Assembly: GCF_024298845.1 (NCBI RefSeq)
Contig: NZ_CP101156.1
Coordinates: 2,666,001 to 2,730,000 of the forward strand
Direction of reading: 5' to 3'
DNA: 64,000 bases
From: Natronosalvus amylolyticus
Lineage (GTDB): Archaea; Halobacteriota; Halobacteria; Halobacteriales; Natrialbaceae
The notes beneath the pieces are model-generated. The model was not told where the DNA came from. It did no database searches and saw nothing but the letters and a program-made list of their open reading frames with translations. Position numbers and translations under genes: made by a program. Below, in pieces: positions 24,865 through 35,039 of this stretch; within the stretch, counting starts at the first letter, position 1; every line of letters begins with the position of its first letter.

Positions 24865-24960
24865 CTCTCCCCAGTCCGACGCTGATCGGTAGACCGTGAC
24901 AACCACCCCTACGAAAAGAGGCGGACAGGTTCTCGACACTCGAGTCAGCAGTTCGGTCGT

Positions 24961-24967
24961 TTTATTG
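24961..24967 (+). promoter_or_regulatory. TATA-like box of rfcS
   Basis: TTTTATT about 25-30 nt before the ATG at 24991, consistent with a leaderless transcript. Confidence 0.5.
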
Positions 24968-24990
24968 CCGACGCTCCCCACCTCGAGGGT

Positions 24991-26001
24991 ATGAGCGCAG
25001 ACGAGCCCGAGTCGGCGGCCACGACCGAGTCGGCAGGCGAAGAGTCGGTCGCCGGCCGCACCGAAGTCTGGATCGAGAAGTATCGACCACAGACGCTATC
25101 GGAGATCAAGGGCCACGAAAATATCGTCCCGCGGCTGGTCAGCTACGTCGAACAGAACGACCTGCCGAACCTGATGTTTTCCGGACCGGCCGGAACCGGG
25201 AAGACGACCGCTGCACAGGCCGTCGCACGCGAACTGTACGACGACGACTGGCGGGATAACTTCCTCGAGCTCAACGCTTCCGACGAGCGGGGCATCGACG
25301 TCGTCCGTGACCGAATCAAGAACTTCGCGCGCTCGAGTTTCGGCGGCTACAACTATCGAATCATCTTCCTCGACGAGGCCGACGCGCTGACGAGTGACGC
25401 CCAATCGGCCCTGCGCCGGACGATGGAGCAGTTCTCACACAACACCCGGTTTATCCTCTCGTGTAACTACTCGAGTCAGATCATCGACCCGATCCAGTCT
25501 CGATGTGCGGTGTTTCGCTTCACCGAACTCTCAGAGGCGGCCATCGAATCACAGGTGCGAGAGATCGCCGATACCGAAGGTATCGAGGTCACCGACGACG
25601 GTGTCGACGCCCTCGTCTACGCCGCAGCAGGTGACATGCGAAAGGCCATCAACGGACTGCAGGCCGCAGCTGTGATGGGCGAAACCGTCGACGAGGAAGG
25701 CGTCTTTGCCATCACCGCGACGGCCCGGCCCGAGGAGGTCGAGGAGATGGTCGAGAAGGCCATCGCCGGCGATTTTACGGCCGCCAGAGCCACCCTCGAG
25801 TCGCTGTTGACCGACCGCGGGCTGGCCGGCGGGGACGTCATCGACCAGCTCCATCGCTCAGCCTGGGAGTTCGACCTCGATGACATGGCGACGGTTCGAC
25901 TGCTCGAGCGCCTGGGTGAAGTCGAGTTCCGGATCACCGAGGGCGCGAACGAACGGCTCCAGCTCGAGGCGATGTTGGCGTCGCTGGCGCTCGAAGAGTA
26001 G
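24991..26001 (+). CDS. rfcS: Replication factor C small subunit
   Basis: A 336-residue AAA+ clamp-loader subunit that opens PCNA at primer-template junctions. After an acidic, poorly conserved leader of about 22 residues come [20 protein letters not shown], Walker [15 protein letters not shown], the [18 protein letters not shown] box, Walker [21 protein letters not shown], sensor 1 [19 protein letters not shown] (containing the SRC arginine finger) and sensor 2 around [15 protein letters not shown]. No intein is present. The stop codon sits between the two copies of a 17-18-bp tandem duplication. Confidence 0.97.
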   Translation: MSADEPESAATTESAGEESVAGRTEVWIEKYRPQTLSEIKGHENIVPRLVSYVEQNDLPNLMFSGPAGTGKTTAAQAVARELYDDDWRDNFLELNASDERGIDVVRDRIKNFARSSFGGYNYRIIFLDEADALTSDAQSALRRTMEQFSHNTRFILSCNYSSQIIDPIQSRCAVFRFTELSEAAIESQVREIADTEGIEVTDDGVDALVYAAAGDMRKAINGLQAAAVMGETVDEEGVFAITATARPEEVEEMVEKAIAGDFTAARATLESLLTDRGLAGGDVIDQLHRSAWEFDLDDMATVRLLERLGEVEFRITEGANERLQLEAMLASLALEE

Positions 26002-26018
26002 TCGCTGGCGCTCGAGAG
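25981..26018. repeat. Tandem duplication around the rfcS stop codon
   Basis: TCGCTGGCGCTCGAAGAG (25981-25998, the last six sense codons of rfcS) is followed by TAG and then TCGCTGGCGCTCGAGAG (26002-26018), period 21 bp. Confidence 0.85.
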
Positions 26019-26025
26019 CCAGGTT

Positions 26026-28812
26026 TCACTCGAGGCCCAGGTCTTCACCGCGGTCGGGTTCGGTCTCTTCCTCGAGTGTCTGCTCGAGGTGGTCGATGGA
26101 CTGGTCCCCCGCTTCGTCACTGTGGTCGTTGTCTCCCGATATAGATTCGCTTTCTGTAGTGTATGGTTGTGCTTCGATAGTATTTGCTCCCAATTGCGAA
26201 CCCTTCACTTCACCTTCGATAGCATCTCGTGAGGCTATCCTCGCTTCGGTGTCCTGAGTGTCGACCTCACGGGAATCGAGATCGTCACCCTCGAGTGTGG
26301 CCACGTCATCGTGCCCGGGTGTCGCCGAATCACCGTCAGCCCCGTCCTCGAGTGATCCCGTGTTCTCGTCACCCTGGATGACGATTTCGACGGCAGCGCC
26401 GATAAACTCGAATCTGGCACCACCGCTTTCACTCTCGGTGATGTGCACCGTCCACTCGTGGGCGTCGGCAATCTGCTCGACGATTGAGAGTCCAAAACCG
26501 GTGCCGTCGTCGGCCGTGGTGTATCCCGATTCGAACACCGTTTCTCGGTTTTCGGGCGCAATTCCAACCCCGTCGTCCTCGACGTAAAACCCGCTTTCGA
26601 ACGCGCCGACGCTGATGGTCAGTTCGTCGGGCGAGCCATCGGGGTTGCCGTGGAGGACGGCGTTTCGCAACAGGTTCTCGAGGAGTTCCTCGAACCGCGA
26701 GCGGTCGGCCTCGAGGATGCCGTCTCGCTCGAGTGTGAGCGTCGCCTCGCCGGTGTTGACGACCGACCAGGCTCGACGGGCCGTATCGTGGATGGCGACG
26801 GGTTCGGTCTCGTCGATGACGTCGCCCTGTTTGGCCAGCGAGAGCAGTTTCTCGATGAGTTCACCCATACGTGCGAGGGCGTCGTCGACCTCCTCGAAGT
26901 GTTCGCGGTCGCCGGTTTCTTCGTACAACTCCAGGTAGCCTCGAGCGACGTTGAGCGGATTTCGCAGGTCGTGACTGACGATGCTGGCGAACTCGTCGAG
27001 TCGTTCGTTCTGGGCTTTTAGCGCCCGCTCTCGGCGCTTCTGATCGGTAATATCAGTATAAATGGCGTAGCCTTCGACGCCGCGTTCGCCCAGCGTCAGC
27101 GGGACGACGTTCACCAGGAAATCCCTGACTTCTGTTTTGGTTCGTCGGCGAGTGATCGCCCGGAGCGTCTCTCCTTCGCGCAAGGCCTCGTTCAACTGTT
27201 CGGCCTCGTCTTCGAGCCCCTCAGGAATGATGAACTCGTCGATGTCTTCGTCCAGTATCGTTTCCTCGTCGAAGCCGAACACCGCTTCGAACCGGTCGTT
27301 GACCGCCTTCACGGTTGGCGTATCGCCGGATAGCTCGTACTGGACGGCGGCGTCGGGGACGTTTTCGAACAGCGCCGAAAGTCGGTCGCGTTCGTCGACG
27401 AGGTCCATCTCTGCTCGGGCTCGAGCGATGGCCTCGGCGATGTGGGCACACAGCAACTCGAGCAGTTCCTGGTCGTCGTCGTCGAACGCGTTCGTCTCCT
27501 CGGAAACCGCCTGAAACACGCCGTATTCGCCGATCGGAACGGTGAGTGCCGAGCGATAGCCACGGTCGTCTTCGACCGTCTCGTCCGTCCGTACGTCGTC
27601 GATTCGGCTCGCGTTTCCGGACTGATAGGCGTCGCCGACGATTCCATAATCGCTGGGGACGCGAATTGCAAACGCCTCGTCCATCGTCTCGGAGTAGGCT
27701 CTGGGAACGAGTTCGTCGGTCGTCGTATCGGCCGACAGCAGTACACAGATATCCAGTTCGATCACCGTCTCTGCAGTCTCGAGTGCGTGCTCGAACACAC
27801 CAGTTTCGTCCGTCGCAGCGGCAATTTCGGTCGCTCCCTCGTGTAACTGTGCGAGTCGTTCACGATGCCGGCGCAACGCCGACTCGAGGCGGATTCGTCC
27901 GAGCGTCTCCTCGACGTGTGCAACCAGCAACTTCGCCAGTTCGAGGTCGGTTTCGTCGTAGGCGTTGCACTCGGTCGAAATCGCCTGGAAGACGCCGACG
28001 TTCCCGACCGGGACGCTGATCGCCGAGCGATAGGCGTCGTCGTAGGGTTTCGAGTCCGGCTCCGTCGTCGCGTCTTCGATGAGAAACGACCGCCCCTCGC
28101 GGTAGGTTCGGCCGAGAATTCCCGGTATCCCCTCGGCTTCGGTATCGGCTTTCTCGCCCTCGAGCGTCCCGCTCTCGAGGCTGCTTGAGGATGCAACGAC
28201 CGTGAGTCGACTGTCATCGTCGTCGGTTTCGATGGCGAACGAACAGGTGTCGAAGCCGAGGACGGCTTCTGCGGTCTCGATAGCTAACTCGAACAGCCGG
28301 TCTTCCGTCCGGCAGGCGACGATTTCGGTCGCCATTTCGTGAAGGGCGGTAATGGTTTTTCGAGGATGTCGGCCTCCGCTCTGGCTCTTCGGGATGGCGC
28401 TCGTGGCGTCTCGTTCGGCCTCACGTCGTCGACAGACCCATTCGATTTCATCAGCGAGATGAGCGAACGATCTCTCACCATGCTGGCGAACGTAGCCGTC
28501 GATGCCGTCGGTCGACTGGGCGGCACCCGGTCCGTAGCTCGCACTCGAGTACAGGACGACCGGCGTTCGGTCGCTGTAGGCGAGCAGGTCGAACAGGTCG
28601 GCTCCCTCCGCGGTCGTCGGCGTCTCTGCAAAGACGAGGCAGTCGGCGCCCTCGAGTGCGTCCTGGATGGCCGGCGGAAGGGCCCCGTCTCCGAACGGGG
28701 ACTGGAGGGGTTCGACTGACAGCCCCTCCGCGGCTTCCTCGAGAGCGGTTGCTCCCGAGTGGGCCGCAGCGGTAGTAGCTGCTATGTAGCAGACGGATCT
28801 GGTGTCAGTCAT
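26026..28812 (-). CDS. Multi-domain GAF/PAS sensor histidine kinase
   Basis: A 928-residue soluble kinase. Residues 1 to about 130 look like a degenerate receiver-type domain (LEGADCLVFAETPTTAEGAD, RTPVVLYSSASYGPGA). Two GAF domains follow at about 150-310 (AVLGFDTCSFAIETDDDDSR, SAISVPVGNVGVFQAIST) and 320-480 (SALTVPIGEYGVFQAVSEE). A PAS domain spans about 485-605. The kinase core has H-box FASIVSHDLRNPLNVARGYL, N-box LLENLLRNAVLHGN, G1 VEDDGVGIAPENRE and G2 DGTGFGLSIVEQ. The last 110 residues or so are an Asp/Glu/Ser-rich tail without domain features. No transmembrane helix; no adjacent regulator. Confidence 0.88.
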   Translation of the reverse strand: MTDTRSVCYIAATTAAAHSGATALEEAAEGLSVEPLQSPFGDGALPPAIQDALEGADCLVFAETPTTAEGADLFDLLAYSDRTPVVLYSSASYGPGAAQSTDGIDGYVRQHGERSFAHLADEIEWVCRRREAERDATSAIPKSQSGGRHPRKTITALHEMATEIVACRTEDRLFELAIETAEAVLGFDTCSFAIETDDDDSRLTVVASSSSLESGTLEGEKADTEAEGIPGILGRTYREGRSFLIEDATTEPDSKPYDDAYRSAISVPVGNVGVFQAISTECNAYDETDLELAKLLVAHVEETLGRIRLESALRRHRERLAQLHEGATEIAAATDETGVFEHALETAETVIELDICVLLSADTTTDELVPRAYSETMDEAFAIRVPSDYGIVGDAYQSGNASRIDDVRTDETVEDDRGYRSALTVPIGEYGVFQAVSEETNAFDDDDQELLELLCAHIAEAIARARAEMDLVDERDRLSALFENVPDAAVQYELSGDTPTVKAVNDRFEAVFGFDEETILDEDIDEFIIPEGLEDEAEQLNEALREGETLRAITRRRTKTEVRDFLVNVVPLTLGERGVEGYAIYTDITDQKRRERALKAQNERLDEFASIVSHDLRNPLNVARGYLELYEETGDREHFEEVDDALARMGELIEKLLSLAKQGDVIDETEPVAIHDTARRAWSVVNTGEATLTLERDGILEADRSRFEELLENLLRNAVLHGNPDGSPDELTISVGAFESGFYVEDDGVGIAPENRETVFESGYTTADDGTGFGLSIVEQIADAHEWTVHITESESGGARFEFIGAAVEIVIQGDENTGSLEDGADGDSATPGHDDVATLEGDDLDSREVDTQDTEARIASRDAIEGEVKGSQLGANTIEAQPYTTESESISGDNDHSDEAGDQSIDHLEQTLEEETEPDRGEDLGLE

Positions 28813-28936
28813 TCCTTCGAGGTGCCATAGGTGTGTGGCGTAGTCACGCACCACACGTTTCGTACGAGAGTAAGGGGTAACGGTGATTAATAATCTGTTG
28901 GTTAACTCACCACTCGAGTCCTCGGCTTTTGGGTGA

Positions 28937-29695
28937 TTAAGACTGAACGCTCGAGGACTCCGCCGTTCGCCCGTGGGTTCGTACTCGAGCGACCCAGTAT
29001 CGGGTCACGAGCGTCATCGGGACCAGCCAGAGAAGGGCAAACGGAAGGTAGGCCGTCGGCAGCGTTTCGGGGGCGGCGAGGACGAACCGTCCGACGGCGA
29101 TCGCTCCGACCAGTGTGAACACGGTCAGTGCGAGCAATCGGTCGGGTGTGTCCGTCGACACGTCCCAGGGACGAAGGGAGCCCGCTTCGCGGACGTCGAG
29201 GACGTACACGGCGAAGACGCCACCAGCCACACTGGTTGTCAGCGCAATCGCCCAGTCGAGTCCGAACGCGTATCGGCCCGTCACGAGTTCGCCGAGGGCG
29301 ACCGGCACGAGAGGAATCGCTGCCGCTAACGTTGGCCCGCCGTTCCACGCTGCGTACAGGAACGGTCCGGCGACGATGAGCGCGGTGGCAATGGCGATCA
29401 CCCACGCACTCAGGCTGTCGAACAGCCCGGTCGTCGTATCGAGCGGTTGTCCGTCCACGGTAACCGCGCCGCCCAGTGCGCTCATGGTAAACAGGAGGGT
29501 GAAGATACCCAGAATCAGAGCCGTTACCGCCGTTCTGCGAGGGACGAGGCCGACGAGTGGATGTTGCCAGAGTGGCGTCTCGAGCTCGTTGTCGGTCGTC
29601 CGTTCGCGATGACCTTCACCCGTCTGCTCGAGGTTCGTGTTCGAGGAAGTATTGCCCGCTAGCGGCTGGTCGGTGGCGTCGGTATCACCGCTCAC
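28937..29695 (-). CDS. Multi-pass membrane protein of unknown function
   Basis: A 252-residue protein. A hydrophilic N-terminus of about 50 residues is followed by about six helices: TAVTALILGIFTLLFTMSAL, SAWVIAIATALIVAGPFLYA, TLAAAIPLVPVALGELVTG, WAIALTTSVAGGVFAVYVLD, LLALTVFTLVGAIAVGRFVL, and LPFALLWLVPMTLVTRYWVA. It overlaps the upstream Tat protein gene by 4 bp (ATGA), so the two are translated together. I do not recognise the family; no transporter motif is visible. Confidence 0.75.
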   Translation of the reverse strand: MSGDTDATDQPLAGNTSSNTNLEQTGEGHRERTTDNELETPLWQHPLVGLVPRRTAVTALILGIFTLLFTMSALGGAVTVDGQPLDTTTGLFDSLSAWVIAIATALIVAGPFLYAAWNGGPTLAAAIPLVPVALGELVTGRYAFGLDWAIALTTSVAGGVFAVYVLDVREAGSLRPWDVSTDTPDRLLALTVFTLVGAIAVGRFVLAAPETLPTAYLPFALLWLVPMTLVTRYWVARVRTHGRTAESSSVQS

Positions 29696-30336
29696 GGCTC
29701 CACCTCGTGGATGACGGTGGCGTAGCCGTCGTGATCCGGATCCTGTGCATTCTCGAGAGTCAGTGCTCGCGGCGAGACGTCCCAGCCCTCGCCAGCGTAC
29801 AGTCGAGAGAGATACTCGCGGGCGTCGGTGTAGGACTCGATGCCGTGTTTCGGCCGTGCGCCGGTGTCGACGTGGGCCTGCATCGAGACGACGCTACCGA
29901 ACTGCCAGCATCGAACGTGACGGCGGCCGCTCGTTCCGTAATAGGTCTCGGCGGCCGTCGCCTGCTGTCGGACGTACACGTCGCGGTCGGCGTCGTAGGC
30001 GTATCGGGTGTACTCTTCGAGCCGTCGCACCCAGCCAGCGTCCTCGAGTGGGGCCATCACCCGTTCGAGGCCGCCGGGTGCTCGCTCGAGGTCGAACACG
30101 ACGTTGATCGGCGAGGTTGGCTCGAATCCGTCGTCCGTCCGTTTGTAGTGGTATCTCGCCACGGGGGAGTCGCGCTCGTCTCGAATCGTTCCCTCGGCGT
30201 CGACGCCGTCGATCTGGAGGCGGCCGTCAGCCGACTGGACGCGACCTAGCTGTGGCTGACTGGGCGGGGCTGGGACCAACGCCACCCCCACCCCTGTCGC
30301 CAGCGCTGCCAGGACGCCACGACGGCCGAAGCCCAT
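29692..30336 (-). CDS. Tat-signal protein of unknown function
   Basis: A 214-residue protein with an N-terminal twin-arginine-like signal: MGFGRRGVLAALATGVGVAL, then VPAPPSQPQ. There is no lipobox Cys. The mature part is a mixed alpha/beta protein, with SADGRLQIDGVDAEGTIRDE early and TVIHEVEP at the end. I do not recognise the family. It shares an ATGA overlap with the downstream membrane gene, indicating an operon in which an exported protein and a membrane protein are made together. Confidence 0.7.
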   Translation of the reverse strand: MGFGRRGVLAALATGVGVALVPAPPSQPQLGRVQSADGRLQIDGVDAEGTIRDERDSPVARYHYKRTDDGFEPTSPINVVFDLERAPGGLERVMAPLEDAGWVRRLEEYTRYAYDADRDVYVRQQATAAETYYGTSGRRHVRCWQFGSVVSMQAHVDTGARPKHGIESYTDAREYLSRLYAGEGWDVSPRALTLENAQDPDHDGYATVIHEVEP

Positions 30337-30567
30337 TCACGAAAACGTCGAACGCTCTGAAAAATAGGTTTTTTGATGTGATTTCGACACAGCTCTCGAA
30401 ACGGGCTCAGGGATAGCGGTCTCGAGCGGCTATTTTTTGCTATAGGGTGTCCAATGACTTTCACCGGCTACTGTAATTCGACGTGTGGATGCTCGAGGGG
30501 TATCCACGCCGGGGTCCAGTCCTCGAGTGCCGTCGTCAAAACCGGCGTGTGGGACCGTTCGGAACTG

Positions 30568-30573
30568 TTTTAC
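30568..30573 (+). promoter_or_regulatory. TATA-like box of alaS
   Basis: TTTTAC about 28-33 nt before the ATG at 30601; it supports that start over an in-frame ATG at 30454. Confidence 0.5.
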
Positions 30574-30600
30574 CGCCTGCACGGCCAACACAGCATACGA

Positions 30601-33375
30601 ATGAGCGAGCTGGCTGCGGAATATCAACTCGAGTATTTCGAGGCGGAGGGATTCGCTCGCAAGGAGTGTCCCTCGTGTGGCGCGCATTTCTGGACGCGCG
30701 ACCACGACCGAGAGACCTGTGGCGAACCGCCATGTGAACAGTACGACTTCATCGACAGTCCGGGCTTCGCCGAGGAGTACACCTTAGAGGAGATGCGCGA
30801 GGCGTTCCTCTCCTTTTTCGAGGACCACGACCACGAGCGTATCGACCCCTACCCCGTGGCGGCAAACCGCTGGCGTGACGACGTCCTCCTGACCCAGGCG
30901 TCGATCTACGACTTCCAGCCGCTGGTGACCTCCGGGCAGACGCCGCCGCCGGCGAACCCGCTGACGGTGAGCCAGCCCTGTATCCGGATGCAGGACATCG
31001 ACAACGTGGGCAAGACGGGCCGACACACGATGGCCTTCGAGATGATGGCCCACCACGCGTTCAACGTGCGCGAGGACGCCGAAGACGAGTATGCGTACGA
31101 AGGCGAGGTCTACTGGAAGGACCGCACCGTCGAACTCTGTGATGCGTTGCTCGATTCGCTGGGCGCGGACATCACCGACGTCACCTACATCGAGGACCCG
31201 TGGGTCGGCGGCGGTAACGCCGGGCCGGCCATCGAAGTCATCTACAAGGGCCTCGAGCTGGCGACGCTCGTTTTCATGTGCATGGAGCAAGACCCCGACG
31301 GCGAGTACGAACTCAAAGACGGGAACACCTACTCGTTCATGGACACCTACATCGTCGACACCGGCTACGGCCTCGAGCGCTGGACCTGGATGAGCCAGGG
31401 AACCCCGACGGTGTACGAAGCGATCTATCCCGAGATGATCGACTTCCTGAAGGACAACGCCGGCCTCGAGTACACCGACGAGGAATCCGAAGTGGTGGCT
31501 CGCGCGGCTCGGCTCTCGGGCCAGCTCGACATCGACGACGTCGACGACGTCGAAGCCGCCCGCGGCGAGATCGCCGACGAACTCGGCGTCGACGTCGAGG
31601 AACTTCGAACGCTGGTCGAGCCCCTCGAGCGGATCTACGCCATCGCCGACCACTGTCGGACGCTCGCGTACATGTTTGGGGACGGTATCGTCCCATCGAA
31701 CGTCGGGACGGGATATCTCGCCCGAATGGTGTTGCGCCGGACGAAACGGCTCTGTGACACCGTCGGCGTCGACGCACCCCTCGACGAACTCGTGGACATG
31801 CAAGCGGACCGACTGGCGTACGACAATCGCGATACGATCCGCGACATCGTCCGTACCGAAGTCGAGAAGTATCGGGAGACGCTCGAGCGTGGCGGCCGTC
31901 GCGTCGAACAGCTCGCCGAGGAGTACGCAGAGCGCGGCGAGGCGATTCCGGTCGACGAACTGATCGAACTGTACGACAGCCACGGCATTCAGCCCGATAT
32001 GGTCGAAGAGATCGCGGCCGAGGCGGGGACTGACGTTGATGTCCCCGACGACTTCTACAGCCTGGTCGCCGACCGCCACGACAGAGCGGCCGCCGACGAA
32101 GCGGCGGCCTCGAGCGACGACGAACGCTTTGGCGACCTTCCAGAGACGGAGAAACTGTACTACGACGACCAGGGCCGTACCCAGTTCGAGGCGGTCGTGC
32201 TGGACGTGTTCGAACGCGAGGAGGGATACGACGTCGTCCTCGACCAGACGATGTTCTATCCCGAGGGCGGTGGCCAGCCGGCCGACCACGGGACGCTCTC
32301 GACCGACGAAACGACCGTCGACGTGACGGACGTCCAGATCGAAAACGGCGTCATTCGTCACCGGACCGACGAGGACCCCGGAAAGGGCGGCTTCGTCAAC
32401 GGACAGGTCGACGCGACTCGCCGTCGGCGGCTCATGCGACACCACACGGCGACGCACATCGTCATGCACGCTGCACGGCAGGTGCTAGGCGAGCACGTCC
32501 GTCAGGCCGGTGCCCAGAAGGGCGTCGACTCATCGCGGATCGATCTTCGCCACTACGCGCGCGTCAGTCGAAATGACGTCAAGCGTATCGAACGCGTCGC
32601 GAACGACCTCGTCATGGAGAACGTCTCGGTGACCCAGGAGTGGCCCCACCGCCACGAGGCCGAGGCCGAACACGGCTTCGACCTCTACCAGGGCGGTATC
32701 CCGCCGGGAACCAATATCAGACTCATCCACGTCGCCGAGGACGTCCAGGCCTGCGGTGGCACACACGTTTCCCGCACCGGCGACATCGGCGTGATCAAAA
32801 TCCTGAACGCCGAACGGGTTCAGGACGGCGTCGAACGCCTGGTCTTCGCCGCCGGCGACGCCGCCATCGAGGCCACCCAGCGAACCGAAGACGCACTGTA
32901 CGAGGCGGCCGACGCCCTCGACGTCTCGCCCGAGGACGTCCCCGACACTGCCGAACGCTTCTTCGAGGAGTGGAAAGCTCGCGGCAAAGAAATCGAGGCG
33001 TTGAAAGAACAACTCGCGTCCGCTCGAGCCAGCGGCGGGGCGGGCGGGGAGGAGGTCGAGGTCGGCGAGACGACGGCGATCATCCAGCGCATCGACGCGG
33101 ACATGGACGAACTCCGGGCGACGGCCAACGCGCTCGCCGACGAGGGCCAGATCGCCGTCATCGGCTCCGGGGCGAGTGGCGCGCAGTTCGTCGTTGCCGT
33201 ACCGGATGGTGCCGAGGTGAACGCCGGCGAGGTCGTCGGCGAACTCGCCTCGAGAGTGGGCGGCGGCGGCGGCGGCCCACCGGACTTCGCCCAGGGCGGT
33301 GGGCCAGATGTGGACCAACTCGACGACGCGCTCGAGGCAGCACCTGACATCTTGCGACAGGTCCTCGACGCCTAA
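30601..33375 (+). CDS. alaS: Alanine-tRNA ligase, archaeal type
   Basis: A 924-residue class II synthetase. The archaeal N-terminal zinc-like extension is visible (residues about 20-50, [19 protein letters not shown] then EPPCEQYD). The catalytic core follows: [43 protein letters not shown] and [20 protein letters not shown]. The editing domain has [18 protein letters not shown] and [13 protein letters not shown] (zinc-binding HxxxH and CxxxH). The C-terminal DHHA1-type region contains [20 protein letters not shown] and the Gly-rich [14 protein letters not shown]. The start at 30601 rests on family length and TATA spacing. Confidence 0.96.
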   Translation: MSELAAEYQLEYFEAEGFARKECPSCGAHFWTRDHDRETCGEPPCEQYDFIDSPGFAEEYTLEEMREAFLSFFEDHDHERIDPYPVAANRWRDDVLLTQASIYDFQPLVTSGQTPPPANPLTVSQPCIRMQDIDNVGKTGRHTMAFEMMAHHAFNVREDAEDEYAYEGEVYWKDRTVELCDALLDSLGADITDVTYIEDPWVGGGNAGPAIEVIYKGLELATLVFMCMEQDPDGEYELKDGNTYSFMDTYIVDTGYGLERWTWMSQGTPTVYEAIYPEMIDFLKDNAGLEYTDEESEVVARAARLSGQLDIDDVDDVEAARGEIADELGVDVEELRTLVEPLERIYAIADHCRTLAYMFGDGIVPSNVGTGYLARMVLRRTKRLCDTVGVDAPLDELVDMQADRLAYDNRDTIRDIVRTEVEKYRETLERGGRRVEQLAEEYAERGEAIPVDELIELYDSHGIQPDMVEEIAAEAGTDVDVPDDFYSLVADRHDRAAADEAAASSDDERFGDLPETEKLYYDDQGRTQFEAVVLDVFEREEGYDVVLDQTMFYPEGGGQPADHGTLSTDETTVDVTDVQIENGVIRHRTDEDPGKGGFVNGQVDATRRRRLMRHHTATHIVMHAARQVLGEHVRQAGAQKGVDSSRIDLRHYARVSRNDVKRIERVANDLVMENVSVTQEWPHRHEAEAEHGFDLYQGGIPPGTNIRLIHVAEDVQACGGTHVSRTGDIGVIKILNAERVQDGVERLVFAAGDAAIEATQRTEDALYEAADALDVSPEDVPDTAERFFEEWKARGKEIEALKEQLASARASGGAGGEEVEVGETTAIIQRIDADMDELRATANALADEGQIAVIGSGASGAQFVVAVPDGAEVNAGEVVGELASRVGGGGGGPPDFAQGGGPDVDQLDDALEAAPDILRQVLDA

Positions 33376-33600
33376 CGTTCGACGCCGGACCGCCTTCGTC
33401 ACCGTTTCTCAGATATTTGCGTCACTCGAGAGACGCCGATAGCATCATATATCATGTTATGGTATGACATGGTGCCTGTCACTGGGTAGGGGTACCTGCG
33501 ACGGGCCACCCGGGCGACGTCACACCGTCCGGACCGCGAATCTCGGTTTCGACCTCCCCGCTTTTTCGGTGTTCCCTCCGCTTCGATACTCCGCCCTCCT

Positions 33601-33631
33601 TCACTCGAGTCCAGACACTCACTCGAGTCCA
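33601..33631. repeat. Tandem duplication at the 3' end of the HD gene
   Basis: TCACTCGAGTCCA at 33601-33613 and again at 33619-33631 (period 18). The second copy contains the stop codon (TGA on the minus strand, 33621-33619) and the first lies just beyond it. Confidence 0.85.
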
Positions 33632-34779
33632 AGCACTCGTTTCGTCGCCCGCTCGACTCCCTCGAGGTCGGCCTCCGGGGCGTAGACGCCGAGTCGCCAC
33701 TGGGCCCGCTGGGCGGCTTGCAACCCCTGTACGAGGGGCGATTGCTCGTGGAGGCGGCGAACCGTCCCCGAAACGACCACTCGCGTATCGGTTTCGGGCA
33801 TGCTCGGTCGACCCGGACAGTCGACGATGACCGACCGGGCGGGGACGTCGGCAGCCTCGGCGATTTCTCCTTCGAACGCCCGAATCGCCTCGTCGTCGGC
33901 CTCGAGGACGGCATCGGGAACGGCCTCGATCTCCGCCCAGACGGCGCGTTTGTACAGGCGTCGTTCGGCGAGTCGCGTAGCCGTTTCGCTCGTTTGCTCA
34001 CACGCCTGCAGGGACGTGAGCAACTCGGCGTCGGTCATCCGGGCGAATCGCTCAGGCGTGATGTCGGTCGAATCGAGCAATCGCTCGGCGCTACGCTCGA
34101 GCATCGACCCCGCGATACGGGAGACGTGGTGGCGATACACCGTCGCGTTCATCAGGGCTCGAGCCACGAGCAGGCTCTCGGCCGTCGCGACGTTGCCCTC
34201 CTCGAGTGCGAGGGTGCCGTCGACGAACTTGAGCACCCGAAGCAGGCGACCGGGGTCGACCGTGCCGTAGGGGACGCCAGTGTGGTGAGCGTCCCGCAGC
34301 AGGTAATCCATGCGGTCGACGTCGAGGTCGCCCGAGACGAGCTGGCCGAGTTTTCCTCGTCCGGCGATCAGGTCCGCGACCACGTCCGGGGCCAGGCCGT
34401 GGGACTCGAGGACGCCCGCGATGTCGGTCGTCTCGAGCAACTCGTGCACGTCGTCGTGGTGACGATCGAGCCGGCGCTCGATGATCCGTTCGGTCTGGTG
34501 GCCGTAGGGGCCGTGGCCGACGTCGTGGAGGAGGGCTGCGGCCCGAACGGCGTCGGCGCGTGCGCCGTCGATTCCCAGCTGGGTGAGTGCCTCTCGAGCC
34601 AGGTGATAGACGCCGAGGCTGTGTTCGAATCGGGTGTGACTCGCCGACGGATAGACCAGCCGCACCGTCGAGAGCTGTTTGACGTGTCTGAGCCGTTGCA
34701 TCGCCGCGGTGTCGAGGAGGTCCCGGGCGACGCCGTCGACTTCGACGTAGTCGTGAACGGCGTCTTTGATCGCGTGCAT
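33619..34779 (-). CDS. HD-domain phosphohydrolase (SAMHD1/YdhJ-like)
   Basis: A 386-residue protein of the COG1078 type. The HD metal site is complete: SASHTRFEHSLGVYHLAREA (H with the distal R/H pair), ALLHDVGHGPYGHQTE (the HD dyad) and VSGDLDVDRMDYLLRD (last Asp). The N-terminus MHAIKDAVHDYVEVDGVARD is typical of the family. Homologues hydrolyse dNTPs or other nucleotides; the substrate here is unknown. The C-terminal third (about 300-386) is less conserved. The stop codon lies inside a short tandem duplication. Confidence 0.87.
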   Translation of the reverse strand: MHAIKDAVHDYVEVDGVARDLLDTAAMQRLRHVKQLSTVRLVYPSASHTRFEHSLGVYHLAREALTQLGIDGARADAVRAAALLHDVGHGPYGHQTERIIERRLDRHHDDVHELLETTDIAGVLESHGLAPDVVADLIAGRGKLGQLVSGDLDVDRMDYLLRDAHHTGVPYGTVDPGRLLRVLKFVDGTLALEEGNVATAESLLVARALMNATVYRHHVSRIAGSMLERSAERLLDSTDITPERFARMTDAELLTSLQACEQTSETATRLAERRLYKRAVWAEIEAVPDAVLEADDEAIRAFEGEIAEAADVPARSVIVDCPGRPSMPETDTRVVVSGTVRRLHEQSPLVQGLQAAQRAQWRLGVYAPEADLEGVERATKRVLGLE

Positions 34780-35006
34780 AGCTCCTCTCGTGGCGGCGGT
34801 GACAAAATCCCAGCGAATGGGTAGTCAGGGGAGAGTGCTGGCCGCTCGAGCGTGGCTGACTGCCCCGCTCGAGGACCCGATAAAAATCCGCTTGCGGAAC
34901 CGCGACGACTTTCGGCCCGACACCGGGCTGTGTCCGGGAATCTCTCTCGCCATGGAATCAGTGGTTCCACGGAAGCGAAATTAGCGAACGAGATAACGCA
35001 ACTGAG

Positions 35007-35017
35007 TATTTATTTAT
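35007..35017 (+). promoter_or_regulatory. TATA-like box of the ABC operon
   Basis: TATTTATTTAT about 23-33 nt before the ATG at 35040, in a locally AT-rich patch. Confidence 0.6.
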
Positions 35018-35039
35018 CGAGGGCTGAAATCTCGCCCCA

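Noticed and set aside
30454-30600. Extended AlaRS start at 30454
   Set aside because: The extra 49 residues lack similarity and the TATA-like box lies within them.
30784-32469. Long minus-strand open frame of 561 codons antisense to alaS
   Set aside because: Typical GC-rich antisense shadow of a real gene; Val/Arg/Asp-rich without domains. The sense strand is certain.
33440-33475. Palindrome-like CATGTTATGGTATGACATG between alaS and the HD gene
   Set aside because: It lies in a convergent gap with no promoter to control; short enough to arise by chance.
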